64,000 nucleotides of DNA. Origin: Antedon mediterranea (taxonomy: Eukaryota > Echinodermata > Crinoidea > Comatulida > Antedonidae). The stretch lies in contig NC_092677.1 of assembly GCF_964355755.1 (NCBI RefSeq), forward strand, positions 28,120,101 to 28,184,100. The letters are read 5' to 3'. This document shows, in pieces, positions 10,527-23,458 of the stretch (the first letter of the stretch is position 1; each line of letters begins with the position of its first letter). The notes under the pieces are model-generated. The model was not told the DNA's origin, ran no database searches, and was given only the letters and a program-made list of their open reading frames with translations. Both the position numbers and the translations under genes were made by a program.

Positions 10527-12009
10527 CTAAGAATAAAATATAAATTGACTAAATTGAAATAAATCAAACGTATACTAAATTTATATTATTATAATGAAAT
10601 GGAAATGACAACACTGTATAAATCAATGAATAATAATCACAGACAATAATAAAACAATATGAGACTTTGTTGATGATGAATTATTTATTAAGTATTTATC
10701 ATATCAATTTGCATAATTAAATATTGTTTTTTAATAATTCATGAAACGATGGATCAATGTAATAAAATTTAATAACCTTACTAAACTAAAGTACTACTTG
10801 ACTTATTTGAGTTGTTAGCCTATTATTGTATGATACGGGCAGGGGGTATTACACAACAAGAGGAAGTGTTATATAGGGGATGATTAAACTTCCTGGTAGT
10901 CGTGGTGTAGCCCAGCTAGGCCTAATTTAGTTGACTAGCTGCTGCGCGTAACATGTAGCCTATAGGCGAGGCTACCAACCAATACAATTGGCCTAACTAA
11001 CAACCTAATAAGCTGGTCGTTGTATGGCCTAGCTTAGCTAGGTCTAAGATACTTGAATTCTTCAATAGACAAATATATATATTTTATACCAATAGCATCT
11101 GATTTCGGAAATCTGGAGTAGTTTTTGTCATTGTTCATTGTACAAAAGGTTCAAAATATGCTTCGTGTCATTTCGCGATCATGAAAATCCTGAAAAAACA
11201 ACAAACTTGTGTTTTGATTAGTAGTGTGTTTATCCAGCCGTCGTAAAACGTGTCTGGATGATGAGTGGCCATGGCCGGCACGGCGCGCCAATGGCGCTAA
11301 AATTTGAATGTCCGCACGCTGGCTCTCTAAATCTTGACCTGCTGGACAGGTGGTGTTAGGCATAGCAATAGCTAGACCTGACCTAACTGGTACTAGGCCT
11401 AGGTAGAAGGCTTTATCTACCTAGAGTAGGCCTAACTAGCAAGTTTTAGACAAGGCAGCTTTTAACAAGAGGACAACAAAGTCAAGGCCATCATCAGGAC
11501 GCAAAAGTCAAAGAGAAGGCAAAAACCACAATCAATCTGGGAGGAACGCCTGTCTCCCCGGTGCCCCATCCATGTGATGTGACCACAATCCGGAAGTTAG
11601 ACCTAATTAGTATTTAAAACGATGTGAGTACCGTGACACTTGCTTTTATCAAATTCTGGATCCTTTTTTATGTAGGCCTAAACTTGATTAAATAATAGTA
11701 GATCACCTAGCTAATCAATAAGGAGTAAATTAATACAATTATCGTATAGCCTAGCCCTTTTAGGCCTACTATAATTAATTAAAAATAGAATACTGAATAC
11801 TAATAGTACTAGGCCAAGGCTAGGGCCTAGTCTAGTTAGGGGCCTACTACTACTAGTACTACTACGTACTAGGCCTAGGCCTAGTAGTATTACTAACTAA
11901 ATTAGGCCTAAGCTAAAAGAAAAGAAATTTATTTTATTAAATTGTAAAGCATTGATATAGTATCCGCCGAATGGAAGAATTTACCGTTTGCAATTTAATG
12001 ATACAGCCA
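10527..12009. other. Upstream region of the phosphatase gene with TAGGCCTA blocks and a GC-richer island
   Basis: TAGGCCTA/CTAG-rich blocks occur at about 10905-11060, 11370-11450 and 11750-11915. Around 11220-11350 and 11460-11600 the sequence is richer in G+C, with a CCAATGG box near 11289, which may mark a promoter. Plus-strand codons after a GTTTTAG at about 11449 read DKAAFNKRTTKSRPSSGRKS and run to a TGA near 11577; this could be a terminal exon of an unknown transcript but is unsupported otherwise. A 70-codon minus ORF at 11151-11363 is also unrecognised. Confidence 0.35.
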
Positions 12010-12184
12010 CAGGGAAAAATTTCATTTTAAAATTTTGTTTAGCAATATTGCGAATCAAACTGATTTTTTAGTCAAGAATCATAGTTTTCTATCGTATTTT
12101 TTGCTACACAATTGTAGAAATGTGTAGCAAGAAGGTTGTTTTGTATAGCTTTTTGCTATGCTACACTGGTGAAATTATTCCCTG
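12010..12184 (+). mobile_element. 175-bp CAGGGAA element (hAT-like MITE), copy 1
   Basis: Ends CAGGGAAAAATTTC and GAAATTATTCCCTG are inverted repeats. The 5-bp AGCCA flanks both sides (12005-12009 and 12185-12189). A second copy of equal length lies inverted at 29316-29490. CAGGG ends with 5-bp duplications suggest a hAT-related family, an inference from termini only. Confidence 0.88.
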
Positions 12185-13280
12185 AGCCAGTAACATGGAT
12201 CATGTATTTTTTATTATGCATGTAGGCCCTATGATATATGGGGCCTACATTAATTAGCAAACGTCGAGTAAATTGTAGGCCTACATTTTAAAGGAGATTC
12301 TCTTGTGATTAATGAGAATCTCCAACTATTTTTGATGATTTTTGTAGGCCTAAAACGTTAGCCTACTCAAGAGCTGCTTGGGAGAAACGATCAGAGTTAA
12401 GAAATCTTTAGTTACAGTATTTCTTTTTTTTCTTGAATTATTGCTTTATAAATATTCTGGTACTTTGGTGTATTTTATAAGTATGATATATTTTTTACTA
12501 TAATACTACTCCTCCTTCAGCATGGGTTAGCATCTAAAATATAAAAGTCCTACAAATGCAAAGAATCGCTTAACATTTAAACAAAAAATGAATCGTCTTG
12601 CATTTTAGGACATGTAGGCCTACATTGTTGTTCGAATTATCTTATCAAGTCCATAACGACAATAGACTTTTCAAAATTATCGCAATGATGAACATCGAAG
12701 ACATCGATTAGCATTAAATATTGTTCATTGAACTTTATGAGGGAAAAAACCACATGAGATCAATCCTCTGAAAACTACGTGTTACTAGGCGTGACGTGTG
12801 CTGTACACAAACAGTAGGCCAAGAAAAATCGTTACATCTCTATTTTGTTTATTCTGTCAACACAGTTTAAATTACATACGCTCGAATATTGGATAGAAAA
12901 GACATCATTAATACATGATTTAACCCATACACAAAAGAACAATCAAAATATGTGGTTTGATAATGGAATAGTGCAAACAAAATTGGTCACTACAAAAAGG
13001 TATAGCGTATATAAGATACAACAAAAACAGCAGAAATTTGCCGACTCTCTTGTCTAAAAAATAAATGCGGCCTTTGTGTCGCGTGCTGCACGGGATTTGA
13101 TACAGCTGACATGGTTACGAACTAACTGAACTAGATTTTACGCTTGACATTTCTGATTCCAACATAAAGTAAATTGAGAGAAAGTATTATAATAATTAAT
13201 ATCTATTTTTTACTTACAGTAAAACTTTAAGTTGGTATACCGTACTTAAGTTGAAAACAAGTGACGCGTCGCCATTCGTT
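12185..13280. other. No gene seen
   Basis: AT-rich sequence with scattered TAGGCCTA motifs. A 70-codon ORF at 12845-13057 has no recognisable features. Confidence 0.5.
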
Positions 13281-13381
13281 AAAGCGTGGTTCCCACAGTA
13301 GAGACGCGCGCGCGCAACGCAAAAACGTACGCGCAACGAAAGCGAGTTGACCAATGACAAACCACTGTTCGAATGAATGAT
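13281..13381. mobile_element. Foldback element A (GGTTCCCAC ends), half copy
   Basis: AAAGCGTGGTTCCCAC followed by GAGACGCG, CGCAACG repeats and TTGACCAATGACAA. The mirrored half is missing. Confidence 0.75.
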
Positions 13382-13414
13382 TATTATCCGTTTAATTTTA
13401 TAATCTATTAATAT

Positions 13415-13505
13415 CATGTTATATCAACATGCACTTGCATGATGTTGACTGTTTACATGTTATATCAACATGCACTTGCATGATGTTGACTGTTTACATG
13501 TTATG
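13415..13505. repeat. 41-bp tandem repeat, 2.2 copies
   Basis: CATGTTATATCAACATGCAC starts at 13415 and 13456 with a partial third copy near 13497. Each unit contains a small palindrome (CATGTTATATCAACATG). Confidence 0.9.
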
Positions 13506-13509
13506 TATT

Positions 13510-16376
13510 TGATTTTTTAAATATATTTTTTGGCTTGTCTACCACAAGCATTATGCTTTTTTTAACATGCATTTATCAACTTCAACTTGTTTTACCTTCA
13601 TTTTGTTTAACTGTTGTTATTTAAGTAAATAAATGTCACTTTGAATTGAATTGAATTGAGGGATGTTGGAGGCCGTCAGACGGTAAGATGTAAGGTAATA
13701 TCTAAAAAGGCGGTAGAGACACTAGTTATACAAATGAACACATTGCTAGTTAATGGAGCGTTAATGACGTTTGAATAGAGAACTGAAGCTGAACTCTGGT
13801 TCAACTTTACCTTGTGAAAGGTGACTGTACGTTTGTTTGTTTTTATCGTGTTTTATACGACGGAACGGTTGCGTTCAGTCGACCAAAATGTTTAATCAAC
13901 ACCGTTAGTTAATCAATTGCCTCCTAATTTCTTGTCAGCCTGATAACTAGTCAGTTTGTGTGTTTGTCGGTTAGTCCGACTATCTTTGGGGTTTTCCAGT
14001 GTTTGATTATGCTTCACTCATCATTTCGACAGCTGTGACGTAAGTTTTATAAATATTTTGTTTTCAAATGTGAAGAAATATTAGGTGCAGCACCGTTAAG
14101 AAAGTAACACATTTAAATTTGTGAGAGCTAACTTGCTTCTCAAGAATCGTTTGCGATGATATGTTTCTCTTTTGTATTTTGTGTTTGGTTTTATTTCTTT
14201 TTTAGGTGTGATTTCCAGTAGTTTTTTTCCATAAATAATTTTTCTTTCTACGCATTGAACGATATCACTGTAAAAGCCTAATACAAACATACTTATTTTA
14301 CAGTATTCTAAAATAGAAAACAGAAAATAGTTTCATTTAAAGCCATGGCTGCCAAATATCGTGACATGTCAAGTGTCCGTTAAACCGTTGATCCATCGTT
14401 CAGCTACAGGTTCCGTTAAATTACGCTAACCTCATTCCATGTGACATACATCTATTCATTTGTAATAGAGACGGAACTTGTGTTTTCTAGGTTTGTACTT
14501 TTAAAATAGAACTTTACAGGTATTGAGGCCAATGTACTTGAAACCTACTATTGTTCATTGCATTCAAATTCAAAAGAGAAAGTTTAGATTAAATTATTTG
14601 GCGACTTACAATGCGTAGTATTTTCACATAATATTATTGACTTTTGAATGGTGAACTTTGCTTTGGTAAGTTTAGCAGCTCCACACTTATGTTCTTGCTT
14701 TAAAGATACAAACAACATTTGTATGATTCCAAAGCTACTCGATGTACTCGATGTCGAAACTAATTAATGCTTCGTGGATTATCGTATGGGTTTTGCTACA
14801 GAAACCCACAATTTAGTTAATGTTCATAAAAACGTCAAATTAGCGAAGAGTGTTCTGAAGTTGGAACAGTTTATATTAACAGGTGTTTGAACCTGCTGCA
14901 AAACACACATGTTGTTGATATGTTGTAATAGGCTGCAGGAAATACGGGAGGAGGAAGGTTGTCTTTTTAAAAGGTCAATGTTTGTAACAAATTAATGAAT
15001 CACATTATATCCCTGATCATCGATCCACTATGTTAGCAGCGACACACATGAACGACGTAACTACTAAATCCATTACCTGATCATGCCCTCTATATGTTAT
15101 GATTACGCGTCCCCCGTCGATGATCTTGTTTTTTATGACGATTCGTTTTGTCACACGTTGACGTCAATTTTGTGTGTACTTTTAAAATCAATATCGATAC
15201 ACTAGTAGTATAGCATCTATGTAGTAATTGTTTCAACGTACGCGTAAACATACTAATTATTGCTGCAAATCAATTCAACCTAACATTTTTGTTGTCAAAA
15301 TTAGGTTACGAATTGTTAACAAAAAATGCGCGCGATTTAGTCAAAAATTAATAGTAGTTTGGTGTGATAGAACAAACAAAAGTTTCAGAGCCTTACAATA
15401 TGTCTCTGATTAATTTAGCGCAATAGCGCCCTCTATATTTTACTAACAGTATAACTTTTAAAAAAGTAACTTACTGTATTATATAAAAAATGACAATTGA
15501 CGATGATAGATAGAATAGTTATTATTAGACTCCCATGAGGGCGTCATTCAGGTTATTCTCCGTGAGTGAACTTTCATATGACAGCTAAGTTAATAGTGTT
15601 CACATGCTAAGTCAACAACTGATTTAAGAAAGTCACTTAAACACTTTAAGCAACAATAGCTTGCTTAAATAAAGAGCGTTTAAAATAGCTCCAAAGTTTA
15701 CCGAGTGTTGTTGTTTACGTGTTAACTTTCGACACGCGTTTGTCCACATGTTTATTCAATAATCTGAGAATCCAGAGGCAGTAATATTTGTGGTTAAGAA
15801 AAATGATATGACATCTTTAAAAATGTCGGTAGCAATGATATGACAGTTATTGCGACATTTCCAATGTGTCCTGGTATGTTGGATGCATAGTTGTTTTTAT
15901 CAATTTATCGTTTTGTTTTTTTATCAAACTAGGCTTTACCCGGATAAATTCATATATACAGTATTTGCAATGGTCAAATTGGTAAAATGGTCAATTTTTA
16001 TCAATAAGATTAACCGGGTACGGTCCTGTATTGATATGCCTCATTCATGACACTACACCCCTCTTTGGAAATAGGTAATATGATGATCCTATAGCAACAT
16101 GATAATTGATTATCTCGCCCACATCTCAAAGTTCACGTAATCTATCTGTATATTAAACTTAAATAAATAGATAAACACAGAAAAGGGTCAATGCTTTTCA
16201 CAATGGGGTTAGCGGTAATCAAGTTTCGCCATACCTAGGTGTTGTGTGTTTGTTCGTGGTTTTACCTTACTCCTTTATGTGTCCTGTATTGTTTGTATTA
16301 CTATGCTTTAATTACTAAAGAGTGCATTTGTGAATGACATAATCTCGCTGGGTATTCGGTGTCCGTCCGGCAAAAA
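13510..16376. other. No gene seen
   Basis: Intergenic sequence without repeats longer than about 40 bp and without coding exons I can recognise. One CRE palindrome occurs at 15159. The short ORFs at 14096, 15228 and 15850 lack family features. Confidence 0.5.
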
Positions 16377-16756
16377 TTATGTCAAGAAGCACTGTCCTAT
16401 CTGATAATGTTCTAGAACACATTGTCCTTACTATGTCAAGAAGCACTGTCCTATCTGATTATAGAACACATTGTCCTTACTATGTTAAGAAGCACTGTCC
16501 TATCTGATAATGTTCTAGAACACATTGTCCTTACTATGTTAAGAAGCACTGTCCTATCTGATAATGTTCTAGAACACATTGTCCTTACTATGTCAAGAAG
16601 CACTGTCCTATCTGATAATGTTCTAGAACACATTGTCCTTACTATGTCTAGAAACACTGTCCTATCTGATAATGTTCTAGAACACATTGTCCTTACTATG
16701 TCAAGAAGCACTGTCCTATCTGATAATGTTCTAGAACACAGTGTCCTTACTATGTT
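16377..16756. repeat. 54-bp tandem array, about 7 copies, open on both strands
   Basis: The unit holds AAGCACTGTCCTATCTGATA then ATGTTCTAGAACACATTGTC. Because 54 is a multiple of three, the array gives an 18-residue repeat ORF on the plus strand (16422-16817) and another on the minus strand (16451-16711). One copy near 16450 lacks about 9 bp. No start context, splice sites or homologous protein support coding. Confidence 0.93.
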
Positions 16757-16901
16757 AGTTTACATAGTATGTTTATTCTTTTGTACGCCCTCTCATTTTT
16801 GTGACGTAATAGGCTAGTTAGGTGTTGTAGGCTATTTTGTGATTGCAAAGAATACGTCGACGAGTGGGTTACAGAATACAAGAATATGTTGGTGACGAAT
16901 A

Positions 16902-18071
16902 CCCTTTTTACACTATCGACTGAGAGAGGAACACGAGTTGCTCGGAGGCAATCAAATCACTATTGCAAGCGCAATGGTATGGTTTGCGTTTAAACACTGG
17001 AACATATCGACAAATCTCATATAAAAACATAATAATCCGAATTTACACACAATTTATTTAATTTTGAATGTAGTCCCAGTGTAATATTTTCTTTGTGGCT
17101 ATTAAGATTATCATTTATTATTTTAAAAATTAGGGCCTAACAATTATTTTTCTTTTTAAAATGACTGCATTTCCGCCTTGTAGACTGTACGTACATTAAA
17201 TAGGCCTTAAATTGTTAGGTTGGCGTAAAAATAGGGTAGGTAAGTATTTAAAATAAAAAATGTATTTGTTAATTAACATAAAAATGTATCAATGAAGGAA
17301 AATTATTATATGGTACTTTTTCAGTTCCTAAAAAAAAGATATAATTTTCATGCATTGAGACGTCAGTAATTATATATATTTTTCCCTTTTTCAATAATTA
17401 GGCATACATAGAATATTAGGCCTACATAGAATCGGCCAGGGTAGAGTTACACGAATATTAGGCCTACATAGAATCGGTCAGGGTAGAGTTACACCAATAT
17501 TAGGCCTACATAGAATCGGCCAGGGTAGAGTTACACCAATATTAGCCCTACATAGAATCGGCCAGGGTAGAGTTACACGAATATTAGGCCTACATTATTT
17601 TAGGCTTTCTGGTAAGGTAGAATGCACACGAACAATTTCAATAATTTCAGCAGAAAAGAAAAATCACAAATTTGTTTGTGCCTTTATAAAAGAAAATAAC
17701 GAACAGCACAATATATCGTACAATTATTATTTTAAGCAAAAAAAGTGTATTTTAAGCAAAAAACCTATTTTGTTTGCATAATATTGTATTTCTGTGACAA
17801 CATGTTACATTTTCACGTCATTGACCTTTAACAGCTCGGTGTTGAACCACAAAAACCGTTTACACTTCGTGTCTCCGGTGTAGATTCGACTACATCGGAG
17901 AAGGTACACCGGAAAACATTCAGCTTCGTTTCACCCCGGGGAGAGCACACCGGGGTGGTTGGATTTTCCCATTTACACCAGTCAATAAAAACCACAACAC
18001 CGGCGTTTAACGGCCCGGTGTACAAACAAATGCGGGGTTACACCGCTGTTACGGTGATAGTGTAAAAGGGG
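16902..18071. mobile_element. 1.17-kb TA-flanked element with CCC(C/T)TTTTACACTATC ends
   Basis: The left end CCCTTTTTACACTATC (16902-16917) is inverted at 18056-18071 with one mismatch, and TA dinucleotides flank both ends (16900-16901, 18072-18073). The right 250 bp carries many CGGTGTA/TACACCG motifs in both orientations, like subterminal binding sites. The interior includes the 42-bp array 17415-17596. No transposase is present. Confidence 0.6.
17415..17596. repeat. 42-bp tandem array, 4.3 copies
   Basis: Unit ATTAGGCCTACATAGAATCG plus GCCAGGGTAGAGTTACAC, starting at 17415, 17457, 17499, 17541 and 17583. It includes the genome-wide TAGGCCTA motif. Confidence 0.93.
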
Positions 18072-18073
18072 TA

Positions 18074-19069
18074 GAATAAACCAGACTTATTCCATGCATT
18101 GTGCAGTTGTGCTCCACCTATCTGTGTGTTTTTATGTAGACTTATCTTTCGTAATGCATTTATCGGTGTTTTTTATGTTAGTCCACAAGTCAGCCTTTCG
18201 ACTTTTGTCTGAAAAATCATAAGAAAATACATATTTTACGTATGAAACGCAATTTGTGACAAAATATCTATCTTTTTGCTAACATTAATTTGAAAAACGG
18301 TCCAGAACCTAGACTAGTTTTGTTGTTGCTTACTATTGTTTAAAATTGCTGAGTATCTTGTTGTAACTGTTAGGCTAGAAACAGAGCGGATGACTGTCTT
18401 GTTATGGATAATGTGTATTTTACTTAATTTACAAGACGCGCGTACAATGCGTCACCGAACTGATTGAACATTGTACCATGTTTCATTAATAAAGTCGGTG
18501 TGTTATTTTGATGTGTATATTAACTATGTTCTAGGCAAATCCTTCAGTAATCTCATGTGTTCTACTTTTCGTATACATTTTACAATGACTTAAGTTACTG
18601 TAGCCTCTTTTCAAGGGTGCTTCCGTTTTATATTACTGGCCGACAGGTGTACGATATGAATAGTTAGGGTAAGTTAGGCCATCGGGTTTTAACGTGAGGA
18701 GTCATGCAACCGGGGCAGGTGTCCAGACTTAGAGGGTATCGACTCGTAGTAACAGACAGAGTCATCGGGATCAGCAATCAACTAACTTCCTGCCATGGCA
18801 TACCTTCAAGTAACCCCTCTCACCAATCACAATATTCCATGGTTGAGTAATATTATTCTACTTAGCTTTTGATTAGATTTTGCAACATCACTGTGTAACA
18901 ACGAACTCACAATATAATAGATTTTGACTCCTTACGTCATTATGACGAATTATACTGATTCAGTTATTGTTGAATGTTTATAGATAATATTATATCTATA
19001 TTTATACTGTCTTTCTACTGTATGCGTGAGAATGTTAGTAAGACCGTACAGAACAATACATTGGTTCCC
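18074..19069. other. No gene seen
   Basis: Unique-looking intergenic sequence without coding exons or clear repeats. Confidence 0.5.
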
Positions 19070-19207
19070 ACTTAAGCTTGGTATGCAACGTAATGACCAA
19101 TCACAAACGATGGATTATTCGAACAGTCGCTTGTCATTGGTCAACTCGCTTCCTTTGCGCGTACGTCTACGTCCTTGTATTGCGTTCTAGTGGGAACCAA
19201 GCTTTAG
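19070..19207. mobile_element. Foldback element A, full copy
   Basis: Begins TTGGTTCCCACTTAAGC and ends TTCTAGTGGGAACCAAGCTT. Inside are GACCAATCACAAACG and the mirrored CGCTTGTCATTGGTCAAC, so the element folds on itself and carries two opposed CCAAT boxes. Confidence 0.85.
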
Positions 19208-21072
19208 AAAAATGCAAGGCCGTAAGGGTACCGTAAGCAATTTGAGCAATCACGACATTATGATTATCCGAAATGTCGTTTGCGTTTCGCCTCGTCGTTG
19301 CGTTGCGTCAAAAAATTAAGAACACTGGAGGCGATTAATAGATAATAGTGAGAGTGTGATGTGATATTCAACTGTTGAAAATACCTAAACAACGCCCTCT
19401 AAGTAACCTGTTTAGGCCTAAATTCTATGAAATAGTCATTACGTGAACTAATAGTAACGCCTGAAGTCATTTTCAAGGGTGGTGAATCATTTTTTCAACA
19501 ATACTAATTTCGATAGAACAGTGGTTTTTGCACTATTTTGATTATGATGGAATTCCTTGGCATGGACGCACTCTTGGTGCTTTCTGATGGACGCGCTCTA
19601 ATTGATAGGACCTAGTTGAATCTGTCTGATAGACAAGAACATGATGAAGTTAATTTAGCATGAAATGAAACAATTGGAAAATAAATGAATGAGAGATTAG
19701 GTAAATGACAGATCGAGGTCATCTGTAATAATATTGTACACTTTGATGAGTTACCTTTAGACGGAGACGGACGAACGGACGGGTGCGGTTCACGCGCGGG
19801 GTTACTGTCCTCCTACGCATAGTTTTCACTATTCTCATTTTGCATATTCATTCATTTCTTTCTTTTCGGATAGAACATTAATATAAAAAAAACCTATAAA
19901 ACATCAACAAAGAAAACATCATAAACCAGAAAATTAACCATAACATTTTCCATCCTAAAAATGATTAGGTTGGATTATAAAAGCACATTTTAGATTATGA
20001 TTTGAATGAAATTGAAACCATTACAACTGTTATTAATTCTGTTTAAAAAACTATAAGGAATAGTTATTTATTGGTCATTTACGTAAAAATAATTTCTTCT
20101 AACGATGTAGTATTTACGTCGATATTTCTTTTATATATTATTTATTAGTACTTAGTATATTATTACTACCATCATAGTAATGGAAAAAACCCAGTACGTT
20201 TAATTAGATTGTCTTGAACAGAAGTATGGCGACACTTGCCAAAATACTGATAATTAGGTGTTTAACTAACCCCCTTAATACACCCTTTTACACAGTTGCC
20301 GCCCTTGTAATTCTGTACCAAGGAAATCTAATAATTCACGCTTATTTACACAAATTCAAAACCTTCAGCTTCTGTATTTCCGGTGGCCTACTATAATTTA
20401 AAAGTAAAATTACCGGTAGTAAGAATTAAAGTTGTGTGAACTGCAGAGCAGTGGGAGATTTTCCAGGTCTTGTAGGTCGCTTCGGACCACACGGTTGGCG
20501 GTCTAGTGATGCGTACTTTTCTATACAAAGTCGCAGGTGAGATAGATTTGATGCGTATCAACTCTGGATAGTGTTACATAATGCTTACCTGACTTACTTA
20601 CGGTAACCGCGAAAAATTAATCTAAACCAAATCATCGTGTGCGCGCGCGTGAAGTAGTATGTAATTATCAGCCTTTGAGGGCGCCTGTTTCAGTGTTGTC
20701 GATATTGTATATTGTATTCTGTGAATATTTTTATTTTTCATCATAATTATCAACATCTTCTCCACATCCTCCAGTCATCTTATCTTATTTTACGTCACTA
20801 ATCAGTCATTAATTTTACTTCATTGTTTTATTTGGGTTTTTTTGTGTTAAAACCAAAAAATCGCGCGGTGCTAATTTAAAAACGAACGGGAATTCGATAT
20901 GGATTATGACACCCAGATTTTGTAATGAAAAAAAAAACCAGCACCGCGTGCGTAGGTCTAATTTAGGATATCAAAAAGCACGTTTATATGTAATCAAATA
21001 ATAACTGCTACTAAATTAATTATAAAAGGGCGTGGTCACTCAAGGACAAGATAAAGTCATGTGATATGATGT
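19208..21072. other. No gene seen
   Basis: Intergenic. A 60-codon ORF at 20214-20396 has no recognisable features. Confidence 0.5.
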
Positions 21073-21260
21073 TGACGTCACTATATAAAGTACAATCACC
21101 TTTCACGTCGTTAGTGCCGTGAATCAAACTTTGAACCTGCAAATGGGTATCATAATGATGTGACCCTAACACCTGCCAAAATGTCACCTTCTTTAGCATT
21201 TAATGTTTCTAAAAATGTTTTCTATAAAAAGGCGTCATTTCAGTACTTCTAAGTAATAAA
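21073..21260 (+). promoter_or_regulatory. Candidate compact transcription unit: CRE, TATA box, mini-ORF, poly(A) signal
   Basis: TGACGTCA at 21073-21080 is followed at once by TATATAA (21082-21088). About 95 bp on, ATG at 21181 opens 23 codons (MSPSLAFNVSKNVFYKKASF...) ending at TAA 21250-21252. AATAAAATAAA follows at about 21256-21267. The order is that of a minimal gene but each part is short and AT-rich, so chance is possible. The peptide is not recognised. Confidence 0.22.
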
Positions 21261-21267
21261 ATAAATC

Positions 21268-23458
21268 TTTTTAACAGAGGTACTTAAAATAAATGAACAC
21301 GTTCATTGGGTTCGCCTGCATCGTAATCAATGGATTGTAAAAACAGCTCATAGGCGGCGTCATATGATTTATTTGCATAATTACTCTACTATAATATTTC
21401 CATAAAATTTTTTTCTATATTAAATTTGACTTGTCGGTTATTGGCCTTTATATTTCATTCGTAATAATAGGTTCAATAACCGATGTATGATGCAGTTGCA
21501 ATGACGTCACAAATTTCATTTTTATCAATAACATTTAATCAACATTCTTGTTGAGTTCCAGGTTTGCTTATAATTAGCATCAGAAACGAACGAAGTAGCA
21601 AAAATAGCAATTTTCGTCTAAAATATTTTAAATATTCTTTAATTATAATTAATCATGAATAATACTGCAGTTATTATATCAGTGGACTGATAATAATAAT
21701 AATACACAATGGATAGTATAGGCTAGTAAATTAGATACACCGTGATAAGGTTTAATATTTCGAGATTAATTTATCATAACGAATGAAAATGTGTCCATAA
21801 TAGGCTAGGCCTACATTGCTAGGCTGAGGGAGTAAGCCGCGAACTGAAAACGGGTTCAAAGCGCTAAATATATACCGTAATAAAAAAAAAAACTTCGTAT
21901 GTTGAATAAACTCAATCAGCAGGTTATGAGTATTCAAAAACATGGTTCTTATAACATTTATGATTCGGTTGGAAAAATAAGTTGCCAAAATATCATTGGA
22001 CCAATTACATCGCAAACAAATCTAGGAAAATGTTTAAGCTGTCAAAAGTGGATTTATTGTGACTTCTTCCAATCATGGAATAGTTGCATGTCACTTTGTT
22101 TGAAATATGTTAGCAAGTGTGCGATGATTTTAACTGCCATATAGATAAGTTTTAAACAAAATTAATTTATGATTTTAGCAAGTTAATATGATAAGATGAC
22201 GACCGCCAGTCAGTAACCTGGTACAGGGCTTAAGTACAGACTAAGTTGTAAGTTCAAACTAAGAGAACGCGTTCATTCAACTACTCTTAGCTAAAATAAA
22301 GTCAGTTCAATGAACATATAGTCCTCAATGAATCAGTCACTCACACGAGCTCCCTATTGAAAAATGTAAAAAATGTCATACCTTTTCTATTATGAAAGTA
22401 TGTTATTTGTAATAGGGAAATTATAGGTCCTTAAGATAGTATGCGAGATAACGTCAATATAGATTGCAACTGAAACCCGAGGCTGCTGTCATTGACTCTA
22501 TATAAGAAGCAAAAGAACCCTGCAACAAATACAAAATGTTTAAGCCTACTCTATACTCAATCTTAGCTCTTCCTGATGCCTTAATAAATAATATCATATC
22601 CGAAGCACAGCAGCTGTTAGGATAACTTATTTTTTTACAAGAAAAAAATCAGTTGCACAATCTATTTTTATATCAAAATGACAACATGAGCCATGGTCGT
22701 GGTTTCTGTGGCTGGTTTGACGGTTACAAAAACTAATTCGTTGATTAATAGTCAGCATAACCCCCTTCTTAGCAGTAATAATTAAACGATTAACACATTC
22801 AACACAAGTGCGCAGTTGACTCTACAGCGGATCGACTACATGACTACTGAAATATATAGATGATTATTGCCGGAGATTTCGCAAATAAAGTTTGTAATAC
22901 AAAGACGAGAGATGCCTACTTCTTTAAATACGGTAGAGTAGCAAAAGGCAAAACTTAAAACATGAAACATAAATATAATTTCAATAGCCAGTTTTACTAA
23001 AATAGACCTAATGGAACAAGAGAATCAACGAGCGAACACTTACTGTACGGCCTACCAATACAAAAAAACAACATTATATAAAACATGTATTATTACACTA
23101 CATTGTATATTAATTAAGTTAAGTAGAACGAATCTATCAAGAAATAATGTTATGCAGGCGTACTAGTTAGTACGGTATTAAACGAAAAAGTGACACAATA
23201 TTTAAATGTTCAATAAATAGGTCTGAGAAAACACTGAAGTTTAATAATATCCGTTTTTGATTTGATAAATTGAATTGTTGGCGATCATTAAGCAAATGCT
23301 ATGACTATTTATAATCCAGTTAATTACAACATTAATGTAATTAACATAACAAGATGTTAAACATTAAAGAACGTAATTAACTACTCATTCTGAGGGAAAG
23401 ATACGGAGCTGTACCGAGACTACGAGTCATTAATGGTCACAAATTAAACCCGGCTTTA
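21268..23458. other. No gene seen
   Basis: AT-rich intergenic sequence. Overlapping ORFs near 21752-22144 on both strands are AT-rich and featureless. A CRE palindrome occurs at 21502. Confidence 0.5.

Noticed and set aside
11151-11363. 70-codon minus-strand ORF in the GC-richer island upstream of the phosphatase
   Set aside because: Starts cleanly but shows no signal, domain or splice support; may be a 5' leader region.
16422-16817. 131-codon repeat-protein ORF
   Set aside because: Generated by a 54-bp tandem array, equally open on the other strand, without a promoter or homologue.
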